Below, piece by piece: positions 25,281-36,948 of a stretch of DNA of 64,000 bases. The position numbers and the translations under genes were made by a program. The notes beneath the pieces are model-generated. The model was not told where the DNA came from. It worked only from the letters and a program-made list of their open reading frames with translations, and made no database searches. Source of the stretch: Theobroma cacao (lineage: Eukaryota; Streptophyta; Magnoliopsida; Malvales; Malvaceae). Position 1 is the first letter of the stretch; each line of letters starts with the position of its first letter. The DNA is taken from positions 33,791,817 to 33,855,816 of the forward strand of contig NC_030854.1 in NCBI RefSeq assembly GCF_000208745.1, written 5' to 3'.

Positions 25281-27191
25281 TCTTAGGAGCACACCAACAC
25301 AGATTCATATATACATATAGGAGTATACAAGTTGAATTAAAAAATTTAAATTGTTGGATTCTTGAATCTTTTATTACCTTCTGGACTGCAACAGCCAACC
25401 ACATCGCCATGCTTATCGCATCCAAATCGAACCTTTGACTCTAAACGTAATTTATTGGGAAGATTACGTTCAATTTTGAGCGCACGAGGAGCACACCAGA
25501 AGGTCCATACATACATGTTGAACACCACCTAAACCCAAAATTTCAGTGAATAAGTTCTTAAAAGGATATTAGACATATATATTTACAAAAAAAAAAAAAT
25601 TATTTTGTATTGTGTAGTTTAATCGTTAGGCCAAAAGATATAAGGTAAAATATATTAACTTCCTAAGTTTTGTTCATAATTCCATGCAAATCTATTAAAT
25701 TTCGAATTATACAATCCGTCTCAAACGTATAAGCGATTTTAACAAGTAAATGTAAAATATCTAAAATACATTTTTTCTTTTTTTTTTCACTATTTTCCTT
25801 TTTTTCAGTTGGCCAATGACGTTCCCTTAAGCCGGTCGACTACCTTGCGATAGAATCTGGTTATGAAATGTTAGATCTGGTCATATCTTCTCAAGGAGAG
25901 CGCGATCTGGTCGTGCACCCCAGATCTCGCACCCCTCTCTGGCTAGCCAAATCTAGCGCTCTTCGATCAGATCGAAAGGCAAAGTAATCGGATCTAGTGC
26001 TCTTTGGCCAGATTCGATCACATGGTAGCTGGCCGATGAAAGAGAAGTAGAGAAAGGTTTTTTTGAATAGGAAAAAAAATTAAAAATAAAAAAATTATAA
26101 TTTATATAATGTAATAATTTTTAAATTTAATAAAAGATAAAATTGTATGAGAAATATTGTCATATTATCAAATTAATAAAAATATTAAAGATTGACTAAG
26201 AGTTGTATTTATATGTATAATGAAAAATATTTTTTTAAAATATATTATATATTTTAAAAATTAATAAATTTACGTGAAATTATTAATAAAACTTAAAAGG
26301 GATAGTGTCCAAGTGGCTTGCATGTATACAACCAAATTTATCGTGTAGCCCAGCACAATTGTTTGCCAAAGCAACAACCAATGTCATCTCCATTTCTTTT
26401 TCTAGTTAGGGTCAGGGTAGGGCTATTCATGGGCCAGGCCTTTTGAAAGTCAAACTTCAGCTTAGCCCCATTCTTCATTTATATCTTATTTTATTATTAA
26501 ATAATAAAAATATTATGTTTAAATATATTTCAAAATTAAAATTAAATAAAAAAATATATTAATAAACGAATTTGATATATTATCATTTTAATTCGAACAT
26601 TAAAATTTAATTCTCTGTTTATATAGATAATGGGTGTCAAATTTAAAATTATTCAAAAATATCTAATTATAACCTTTTAAATTTAACAAATGAAAATATA
26701 ACTTGTTTGCTGTGATTAAATATAAATATTAACACAGCTTGAAAATTTATATACGAAAGTGAATATACCATTGAATTTATTTATAATAGTTAATTTGACG
26801 AAATTTGAGATGAATTGTTTAATCATATTAAAAATATTATTGCTTCTTGATGCATGGAATTCCAATTCATAAATAAGTTTGCATTGGGCGTTCATTTTCT
26901 TAAAAAATACTCTCATGAATGATGATTGCAACAAAACAAATCGAGTTCCAAGGATAAAGATTGTTTTGAGAGTGGGTGGATAGGATCATAATGAAAGTTT
27001 CTCACCCATGAATCTTGGGGGCTTTACTTTACTGCAGGAGACAAAGGAACAGTACATGATCAGTGGGAACTCAAGATTTTTCAGACTTGGATTCCTATCA
27101 ATTCCCCATTATAACCCATGGGTTTCACCAAGAGACCTAAATTTAGATAAAAAGAATAAATGCTGGTTGAATCATTCACTCATTGATTCAC
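25281..27191. other. Intergenic DNA with a GC-richer repeat remnant
   Basis: AT-rich apart from about 25840-26060, which repeats GATCTGG/CCAGATC words and resembles the GC-rich core of the element at 35.4-35.7 kb. No gene is seen. The right part lies downstream of M2. Confidence 0.45.
25840..26060. repeat. GATCTGG-rich segment related to 35.4-35.7 kb
   Basis: Shared words include TCTAGCGCTC, GGCCAGAT, ATCACATGG versus GCCACATGG, and GGCCGATGAAAGAG versus CGGCTCATGAAAAAG, in the same order as at the second site. The rest of the element around this segment was not delimited. Confidence 0.45.
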
Positions 27192-27988
27192 TCATTCTTC
27201 ACTAAGATGTTCATCAGATGTCTCGGAAGGCCTTAGGAACCACTTGTTGAGCCGCTCCGATGCTTTATTAACCTGGAGACCAAACAAAAAATTGTCAAGC
27301 AAAATTCATCCAATATTCTCTCTCTCTCTCTCATAACCATTACCTGCTCGTCCCAGTCAGTCCTTGAGGTAATGTAGCCAAGAACAATCGTTTGAGTTGC
27401 AACACCAATTATCATCCCAATCCATATACCCTGTGAAAATCAAAGTAAGAAATATGTTTTAGCTCATTGAGATATGGCCTGCATATTGAAGATTAGATCT
27501 TAAAATTGCAAGAAACCATGCATGTTATAGTAAAGGAAATTATGATAAAGATTTTTCTAACCTTCACTTCCATTTTGGCAACATATCCAAGAAGAATCCC
27601 TAATGGCACCCCAACCACATAATAGGAACATATGTTAACGTATGCAACCATACTTTGTCTACCAGCGCCAATTGCTACCCCTGTATTGGAAATTTTTCAT
27701 GTAAACATTCTTAAATCCTGTTCTTCATATTCTATAAAGAGAAATATATAGACTTTGCAAGAAACTTTATGAGATAAATATGTTTATTATATAATACTAG
27801 AGTATAACCCGTGCGTTTGTGCATGAGTCAAATGTAAAACACTCACGCATGCGGCTCGTGCAAAACCCATACCTCTACAACCCACATGAACAATTTTAGA
27901 CTTTTTTTGAAAATGCTGTTCAATTAACCTTTCTAAGTACTCTTTGAAACCGACAAGTGGTTAAGCGAGAAGGTCTTTTGAGATTTCC

Positions 27989-28030
<42 letters not shown>

Positions 28031-28403
28031 CCTTACTATTATTATGCTTGCCTGAGAGGATTGGCTGAACACTGTTGAGCAAAACTGAGAATGAAAGTAA
28101 GACAGAGAGGTCTGCCACAGATTTCGCTACTTCCTCATCACTTGTAAACAAGTAACCAAATTGATGACCGAATATTAAGCACAGTGCCCAAAAGAACACT
28201 CCAATACAAAGTGAAGTACATATGATGACTTTCATGGAAAATTTTGCGGCTTTGGCATTTCCTCTCCCTAGTTCATTTGAAACGCGCACGCTGTAGAAGG
28301 GAAAACCTTGCATGTCTCAGTTTATATAAAATCAGAGGCTGTGATGGAAGATATAAGAGTGGAACTGTATAAGTTGTAGGGATTTCAGTGATAATTACTG
28401 AAG

Positions 28404-28462
<59 letters not shown>

Positions 28463-29987
28463 NNNNNNNNNNNNNNNNNNNNNNNNNNNNNNNNNNNNNN
28501 NNNNNNNNNNNNNNNNNNNNNNNNNNNNNNNNNNNNNNNNNNNNNNNNNNNNNNNNNNNNNNNNNNNNNNNNNNNNNNNNNNNNNNNNNNNNNNNNNNNN
28601 NNNNNNNNNNNTTATGAGCTATATATATATATATATATAATATATATTATATTATATATATATATATATATATATACTGAGAACTAACCTAGCTGCAGAC
28701 AGGAAGCCGAGGAACATCATGAGTTGCCAAGCTATGATATTGAGGCTGCAATGTAACTTAAATTTAGTACTTATATTCTTTGTTTTGGAGTCAGCAATAT
28801 AGAACATGTACTGTTTTTGTATGTATAGAAATCATCTTACCAAATGGAGAAGGCATCTATGGAAATTGCAGCATTTTTCATGTATCCTGCCAACAGGACT
28901 AGAATAGCATAGTACCATAACTCTAAGCTGACAAGCCAACAAGATAGGAAACAAATTGAATGCCATGTTATAAGGATTGACAATATCGGCTGAGGTATCT
29001 ACTTAAGATGGGAAAAAAAAAAAATAGAGGTTGAAAATGAACAAAAACAGAATATTTTACCAAAGCATCACTCCTGAGGATATTGAGAGCTTTACTACCG
29101 GAAATAGATCAAGAAAAGCAGCAAAAGTGAATCCTTTCCATGTGTTAGGACACCAGCCACCAAATATATAAATAAATTCCCCAATTACCACTAACCAACT
29201 TGATATAATCATTGAACTCATTGCACCAGGAATCCCCCAATTCAATTTGCTTACAAAGATCCATGACAAGAGCACATGAAGTATAAATGTGCCAGCAGAA
29301 ATCCATCCGACAATCATGTTTCTAAGTTGGCACTGTAAGTACTGTTGGATGGTCAAGCTGAAAACAAAAAAGTAGAGCATGGGGATGAACCATAGAGAAA
29401 TATATCCGGCATCACTGGCTATGTCATCATCTTCTCCAAGTAGTTTGAAGATGGGTGATGCAAAGATGAATACAGGTAGCAAAACAGCTGTTGTGAAAAG
29501 ATTGATAATCCATGATCTTTGCAAGTAAATACCCAACATGTGGTACTGCTTTGCCCCAAATGCTTGCCCACATAGTGTCTCAGTTGCACTAGACATCCCC
29601 AACTGCAAAATGGTTATGAAAAACCAAAGCATCAAATCAGTTTCTAGCTTGAACGTATGAAAACTGTTTAAGTATATATAGTTAAATTAAGAGGAAAAAA
29701 ATCTGAATCCTCTTTCAGGGTCTAATCTGTGAATGATTCTGAATTATATATCATACCAATATCCCATTTGCAAATCTAACTGTAATGACTTGTATGAGGG
29801 CATAAGCTGCAAGCTGTACTTCACCAATGCGTCCAATGAAAGCTTGTGTGACTACAAACATTCCAAAGGATGTCACCCTAGCTAGCATAGAAGGAAATCC
29901 AACCCTCCATAGTTTTTTCGATTCCTCCCAAACTCTCCTCAGAATACTGTTTTCCTCTGGTTCTGTCCCAAGAAGCCTCTCATCCAT
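27192..29987 (-). CDS. MATE transporter (DETOXIFICATION family), M2, 480 aa
   Basis: Exons: 29987-29757, 29602-29061, 28927-28841, 28745-28689, 28290-28052, 27680-27562, 27430-27344 and 27272-27192; 480 codons plus stop. [17 protein letters not shown], helix-7 [14 protein letters not shown] (Glu about 260) and [17 protein letters not shown] are intact. The ATG at 29987 was preferred over an upstream in-frame ATG at 30116 because it matches the short MDE-LLG start of M1 and because an acceptor (TTCTTGCAG) at about 30005 implies a leader intron (about 31098-30005). Intron 4 holds (TA)n tracts and a 149-N gap. Intron 5 starts with GC (CTCAG then GCAAGC). M1 is its closest relative in the window. 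Substrate unknown; a proton-coupled exporter by family. Confidence 0.92.
28407..28675. repeat. (TA)n microsatellite with assembly gap in M2 intron 4
   Basis: (TA)n flanks 149 N at 28463-28611 on both sides. The gap lies wholly inside intron 4, so the M2 coding sequence is not affected. A shorter (TA)n tract lies in intron 5 at about 27998-28030. Confidence 0.9.
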
Positions 29988-31177
29988 GTCGCTCGCTTTT
30001 ACTCCTGCAAGAACAAAATAAGACTGAGTTATATATAACTGTTCAGCAATGTTACTGCCATTTAAAACCTTACTTGCAATATGAATTATTGTGGAAGTTG
30101 GGAAAACAGTACTCACGAAGGTTGGCTAAATGTCATTTTCAACCAATATATGGAAAGGTAGATACATGACTGCCACTCTCAATTGTTAAATATTATTGCT
30201 TATATGTACATAATTAATGCGTATTAGCAATTTTAGAGAATATCTCCTCGTAATTCATTACCGAATCTTGGACTTGTTTATTAATTTTTTTTAGTCGAGT
30301 ATATTTTAATTATGACATGTTTGAATCTAGTTTCATATAAAAGTAAATTCACCCATTTTTTTGTTCAGGAACATTAAATTTTTTTAATGTACTACTTAGT
30401 AGGGGACCAACATGTATGTCCTGCAGCCTGATAATTCAGTAGATGTTAAGGTTGATTCGAATTTAAGGACAACGACAAAAAGAATTTAAGCAAACCAATT
30501 CAGCGCACCATGCATGCTTTCTGCACTTCAAGAACATAGAATAAAATAACAGAAAAGAAACAAAAACTTGCAAGTCATTCTAGTCGACATCAAACTTTCC
30601 TCAATCATTCAGGGGAAGTGGACTGGTAGTTGAAAACACTATGAACAAGGAAATGAAAGTTAGATTTCGGTACACATGAAAGTATATGTTATGAAACATT
30701 ATGTATTTATTATGAGTGGTTTGTCATAGAATGTGTCTAACATAAATATTGGGGCAAATCGTGCTGGTGTAATTAATAAATATATGTTCCAAAGTTAATG
30801 CAAAGAAATTAACCAAGAAGCTTGAGAAATTTGGCTGTATATGAATCTTTTTCAGTTCAATGCTAGGCATATATACTCCTATTAGAATGGGATTGTTTAA
30901 CATAATTCTAATTTTTGTATTACATGATGTCTATGAAAGGATGGTAGAATCGATTGTTATGAAACAATAAAGGAAAGAAATACATAATTACATAGTACGT
31001 CCCTTGCCAACTTTGAAATTATATATAGTTATAATTTGAAGAAGTAGTCATATAATAAAATTAAGAAGAAGAAAAAAGAAGATAAACAGGCAGCTTACTT
31101 GGTTTTGTAATTTGATCACTTTCAGGCTTGTGTTGGTAGACACTGGCTCAAGTTTCTTCTCTTCACGTGCTCGCACA

Positions 31178-31224
<47 letters not shown>

Positions 31225-31525
31225 AGTGGAGGGTGTTGAACAGGACGAGGGATTATGAATGAGAGAAGAGGGAATTAACTAAAATCACTTGCAATTAATC
31301 ATACTTTATTGATACTTGCATTATCAATTGATTAGTATATTGGCGTGTTCAATTAATCATACTCGCCAAAACAGGGATTGAGAGGCCTCATGATCTTATT
31401 CCAATCCACCTTTAGCTCTTTCAGTGTTGTTGCCGTGTCTTCTGTTCTTTGGTTGCTGTTTTGACATGTTTGCAGGACACTGATTCAAGGCGGTTCTTCT
31501 TGGTTGAGTTTGCTTTGTCCATCTC
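29988..31525 (-). promoter_or_regulatory. Leader, leader intron and promoter side of M2
   Basis: A minus-strand donor (ACCAA then GTAAGC) at 31098 and an acceptor at about 30005 define a probable 1.09-kb leader intron. Upstream are a CACGTG G-box at 31164-31169 and a (GA)n tract at about 31182-31220, which reads (TC)n in the sense of M2. Their role is inference. Confidence 0.45.
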
Positions 31526-34500
31526 CAGTGGCTGATCTAGGATGTTAATCAAGGAGGTCACTATTTTAATAAAAAAAAAACACAAATAAATTAAGAAGAT
31601 ATAAAATTATGAAGCATATATATACCAAAAATACAATTTTTCTAATTAACTCCTAATGTTTACAAATTACAATATCATTTTTCTATTCTTCATGTCTTGA
31701 AACCTTTTCATAATTGTGTCATTGTCAATAGTTTCGAAAACACCCCTTTCAGTATACATCACTAAACAATCATTCAACCAAACATCTTTCATTCGATTAT
31801 GGAGTATACTTTTAATGAGATTCATAGCAGAAAATGCTCTTTCAATTGTTGTTCTTGCAACTGGCAAGACTAATGCCAACTTCATCAACATATAAACCAA
31901 AGGAAACTCGATATCTTGTTTGCTTTTGAACCATCTTTTGAGCAAGATCGGCAACTCCTTTTAGATCATCAAAGTTAGCATATATCAAGTTGATCATCAA
32001 GTGCCAAGAGATGTACATCGTCAAATTCCAATGGATAAAACTTAACAAGTTGAATCAATTTTTGTTCGTCAAAACCTGAGAAGGAATGGCGTGGATCAAG
32101 ACAAGCTATGCATGAAAGCAACTCTGTATTAACATTATCAAAGTGCTCGTTCAGCTCTTGAAGCTGAAAATCAACCAAGTGTAAAGCAAATCAACCTTAA
32201 AGTGGTGAAGATTTGTGGATTTTTCAGCTCTACATCGTGATCTCCCACAGTGCACAAAGAAAGCATCCATGTCTGAAATATCAATCTCATGCTTATCACA
32301 AAAATTACAAATTTCTACGAATAAATCATCCCAATCATCTTTTCTAAATTCTTGTAACCTCCTCTTAGCTACGTTGACTAAACTCATAGCATTTGGAAGG
32401 TCTTGATCTTTTCTTTGTATTGCCTGTAATAAATCATTTGTGATTCTCAACACTTTTTTCATTAAGTGTAATAGGAATAAAAATTCAAAATCATTCATTG
32501 CTTTAATGAGTTTGCTTATTTCACCCTTGTTATCAAAAAATACTAATATCTTTTATACTCTCAAGCACATCAAGAGTTGGAAAAAACAAAGAAATCACAC
32601 TAAGAATTGTACCATAATGTGAAACCCAACATGTGTCTCCAAGTCGTTTTAAAGTAGCTTCTTGATTCAAACCTCTTCCCGTTGCCATATTACCTCGAGC
32701 AATTCTTTCAACTATTTTTTCAATTTGTTTCATCTGAAGTATCTCTTTCCTTCTGCGAGAAGCCCCAACAAAATTTATTAAGGTTGCCAAATAATCAAAG
32801 AATGAACAAAGCTTTTCATGCTTTCTTGCAACTGATACAAATGTCAATTAAAGTTGATGAGCAAAACAGTGAGCATAGAACACGGATTGATTCTCGGCCA
32901 ATTTAAACTCTTAAGGCTGTTAACATTTCCACTCATATTATTAGCACCATTGTAACCTTGACCATGAATATGTGACGTACTCAAACCATGTGTAGCAAAA
33001 AGCGAGTCAACGGCCACTTCTAGGATCTGAGAAATGGTTTCAGGAACATGCACAAAGCCAAGAATACGCTCAATGATGCATCCATGTTTGTTCACATATC
33101 TCAAGCCAACAACCATTTATTTTTTGACTGCAGAATCACGAGCCTCATCAACTAGCAAAGAGAAGAAATCATCTCCAATATCTTCAATCATTGCTCTTGT
33201 AGTTAGAAAAGCAGCAGTGTTGCAAATATCCTTTTGAATTGAAGGTGCATTCAATTTGTGATTCTCTGGAGCATTTTTCAAAGAAACTCTATTTGCATTT
33301 TCATTATGTTTGCAAAGAAATTTTAAAAGTCAAAGAAAATTGCCTCAATTATTTGAAAGCTTCGATTCATTGTGACTATGGAAAGGCTACGTGCATCCAA
33401 AGATACCTAACACATTCAATTGATGCATTCAAACCAACTCGATCATCAAGTTTTGCTTGACTTGAAATTCCAACAACCATGATATCGATGTGTTGCTTTT
33501 GCTTCATCAAATCTTCATAAGCCTTCAAACATTTATCATGACTACTATTATGCATTTACATGTATATCCAACTTATTCTTCTGTTTCCAATCTCTAAAGC
33601 CTTCGCCAGCAGATGAATCATGCCCACCTCGATGATCACCGTATTCAATATTGAAAAGATAACAACACAATCATCTTTACTTTCATTATATTCCAACCAA
33701 GTGCCATATTCCTTGTACCATAGTGGATTAAACTTACGTTTTCTTCTCAAAAAATCAGTAAGAAGAAAGTTTGTAAGTTTTGGTTGACAAATGCCCTTGA
33801 TCAAGTATGCTTTTCAGATATTCTCTCTCTTTAGCATTATGAGCAATACTAGAAATACAAGGTCTTAGACCAGGATCGGTTCGAGCATGTTTAACTCTCA
33901 TAACAAACTTATTCATGCCTAATGTATTAAAAGAATGAAAATAATTATAAACAATTAAACAAAGATTAAAAGCCTAACATAGATTAAAACTAAAAATATG
34001 AAAAAATCATGGAAATTAAAGTCTCAAAATCTTACATTTTTTATTGAAGCAAAAAAAAAAAAAAACCCAGATAGTAAATGCAAGCAAAAATCTCAAGAAA
34101 AGAAAGGAAAAGTATAATACTAAAAATGATAAAGTAAATTGTTAAATACGTAGAAATAAAATGAAGCAAAGAAATAACATGAAAAAAATTAATTAACATA
34201 AATAAATGCTTACTAAATATCGGTGCTTTATCGAGGATTGGAAATCTAGTATTAAAGGCAAGAGAAGAAGTGAGGCGTTAAGGGAAAGTTTAATATTTTG
34301 TATTGCACATAATATTTTGTACAATGATGTTTAAACTTGAGATGGGGAATAACAGTGTTTTCGGTCCAAAATTTAGTTTGTCATATTGTACAAAATATTT
34401 TATATAGTAATATTTAAAATTAAATAAATATCACAAAATATTAATTTAAAATACATTTCAACAATAAATTTCAAAAATTTCAAAAAAAAATTCAAGAGGG

Positions 34501-34615
34501 GTCCACAGCCCCCTTCCCCTCTCTAAATCCCTAAAAATATCTAAAATATATGATACTAACTAAAATAAATTCGGGAGGTCCATTGCCCCCTTGCCCCTAT
34601 GTTAATCCGCCTCTG
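31526..34615 (-). mobile_element. Decayed hAT transposon (ZMYM1-like transposase)
   Basis: Broken minus-strand frames cover a hAT transposase. A TTF-type N-terminal part lies at about 33.55-33.80 kb (NPLWYKEYGTWLEYNESKDD). The central catalytic region is at about 32.2-33.1 kb (GQGYNGANNMSGNV; RLGDTCWVSHYGTI). The C-terminal dimerisation region is at about 31.67-32.18 kb (CLDPRHSFSGFD; LALVLPVARTTIERAFSAMN). Several frameshifts and stops separate these pieces. The ends CAGTGGCTGATC and, inverted, CAGAGGCGGATT are imperfect inverted repeats. Flanks GTCCATCT and GTCCCACT could be a worn 8-bp duplication. It lies between M2 and M3 and disrupts neither. Confidence 0.8.
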
Positions 34616-34802
34616 GTCCCACTCTCTGCTTCGACAATGATTTATGAGGGTTCTGATATGATATCATGGGTCGCTGGTCGCTTTTGTGTATTGGTTTGCT
34701 ACATTAATGCTGACTGTTAGGTGCTGTTTACTTTTGGATGCCAAGTTCAAAGTTTGGTGCCAGTAAGAAAAAGAAACAGGTGACTGCTGGAGTTTTCGCT
34801 TC

Positions 34803-35264
34803 TTACTGCACGTTTGGTACAGGGAATAGATAAGCTATTCCCTGTTTATTCCCAAGGGAATAGCCTACCTCTGTTTGGTATGGTAATATCACAAAGAATA
34901 GCTATTACCTAGTAATAGCTATTCTCTCAAAAGGGGTAAAACTCAGGCATAGTTAAACCTGAGGTTCCCCATGGTTTTTGCTATTCCGTGATCATGAGAA
35001 TAGCTTTGAATTATGATATGACTAAAATGCCCTTTACTGCACGTTTGGTACAGGGAATAGCTAAGCTATTCTCTGTCTATTCCCAAGGGAATAGCCTACC
35101 TCCGTTTGGTATGGTAATATCACAAAGAATAGCTATTACTTAGTAATAGCTATTCTCTCAAAATGGGTAAAACTCAGGCATAGTTAAACCTGAGGTTCCC
35201 CATGGTTTTTGCTATTCCGTGACAATGGGAATAGCTTTGAATTATGATATGACTAAAATACCTC
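34803..35264. repeat. Tandem duplication of the element's left end, period 231 bp
   Basis: Two adjacent near-identical copies start with TTACTGCACGTTTGG and differ at about ten positions by eye. Each carries the palindromic GAATAGCTATT words typical of this element's end. Confidence 0.85.
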
Positions 35265-36370
35265 TTATTGTTTAAAAATATTACAACCCTAGACCTATAT
35301 ATATATATTTTTTTTTCCATTTTCTCATTTTCTTTCTCTCTCTTCCCCCATTCTTTCCTCTCTTATTCTCTCTCTAAGTGGCATCAACGCCGGAGATGAT
35401 GTTAGTGGCGGCGGCGACGACAGCGAAAGCGACGGCGACTGCGACGGAAGCGGCTGTGACGGCGATTTTATGACCGAATATGGTCGGACCAGATTACGCC
35501 GGAGATTTGGCCAGATCTAGCGCTCAACGGCCAGATCTGGCAGCAGGAAGCACCGGATCTGGTGCTTCCCAACCAGATCCCACGGTTGGATCTAGCACTC
35601 CACGGCCAGATCCAGCCGCGGGGAAGCGCCGATCTGGCGCCATAGTGGCCAGATCAGGCCACATGGTGCGCCAGATTGGAGTTTTGTTACACCGGTCGCC
35701 TTTCCGGCGATCGGCTCATGAAAAAGAAAAAAAGAAAAAGGGAAAAAATAAAATAAAAGAATAAATTATTTATAAAATTTAAATATTAATATTTTATATA
35801 TAATTAAAACATTATTAATATTAATATGATTAAAATATTAAATATTAATATTTTAAACTATTAATGTTTTATTTATTAATTTTAATATTATTAAATTTTT
35901 AATGAATATAAAAATAAAAATTATTAATATTTAATAAATAATATTAAATTATAAATAAAATTATTATTAATTAAAATATTNCTTTGTTAATTTTTATAAT
36001 AATAATATTAATTATAAATAAAATATTATTAATTAAAATATAAGTAATTAAATTATATTAAAATATTAATATTATAATTTAATTATTAATATTTTAATTA
36101 ATTATAAATTATTAATATTTAAAAAATAAAATAAAAAATATTAAATATTAATAAAGGGTATTTTTGTCTTTTTATTTTCTATTCTTTTTCTATTCTAAAG
36201 CTATTGTTACCATCCAAACACTGTAATAAGTCATAATAATTATTCCTACTCTATTCCATTCATCATACCAAACTATATAATACTTATTCTATTCTATTCT
36301 CACCTCATTCTATTCCCACGTAATAACTATTCTATTCCATTCTTATCTATTCCGCGAACCAAACGTGTCA
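34806..36370. mobile_element. 1.57-kb TIR element, PIF/Harbinger (Tourist)-like, non-coding
   Basis: The left end CTGCACGTTTGGTACAGGGA and the inverted right end TGACACGTTTGGTTCGCGGA match well and continue into GAATAGATAAG. TTA flanks both sides (34803-34805 and 36371-36373). The left end is duplicated in tandem (34803-35033 and 35034-35264). The interior has a GC-rich segment (about 35380-35720) with repeated GATCTGG words and a very AT-rich stretch with one N at 35981. No transposase is seen. The family assignment rests on the TTA duplication and end sequence and is inference. Confidence 0.65.
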
Positions 36371-36373
36371 TTA

Positions 36374-36948
36374 GTGGAACCTTCTGATGATCTCCCTGTG
36401 ACACTTTCGTATATTGGCTATGTATCGATGAGTCTACACTTTTTGTTTGACTTTCCTGGCACTTTTAAGGCAGTGAACGCTTGAGATCTGTCTATTACTC
36501 AAAATCAGATCGCCCTTTCGTTTCTACAGGGCTTTCACTGCTTGAATGAAGATAGGTTACTGTGAAAAAAACCAAAGATAGATAGCTTTTTTAATGTACT
36601 TCTAGTTAAGCTGTAGTCTTCTGATAAATGAGTATCCTTTGTATGACATTATCCAATGAAGAAGGGGATACTTGCAACCAAGAAAACAAGGCAGCAGCCC
36701 ACTATGAACTAACACACAGGCATCTTAAGTAAAGGAAAGAGAAAAATTAATAGACATTCAATGATCAACCACAATCTTATTGGATTGCGTGACCAAGGCA
36801 CTAAACTTTAGAAATCGAAAATTGAATATCTTAACTAAATCCAAACAGGAAACTAACATTATTCTAACGACCATAAAAGAAAAGAAAACAAAACAAAACA
36901 AAACAAAAGTTCCTCAATAAAGCAACTACAAGTATTGTTGGATTGATC
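36374..36948. other. Spacer downstream of M3
   Basis: No gene is seen. It contains the likely M3 3' UTR, including a run of AAAAC units near 36890-36905. Confidence 0.5.

Noticed and set aside
28388..28687. Open frame across N and (TA)n
   Set aside because: Produced by microsatellite and gap; it lies in M2 intron 4.
35480..35764. 94-codon open frame (MVGPDYAGDLARSS...) as a gene
   Set aside because: It lies in the GC-rich core of a repeat; its protein reflects GATCTGG repeats and ends in a Lys run from A-rich DNA.
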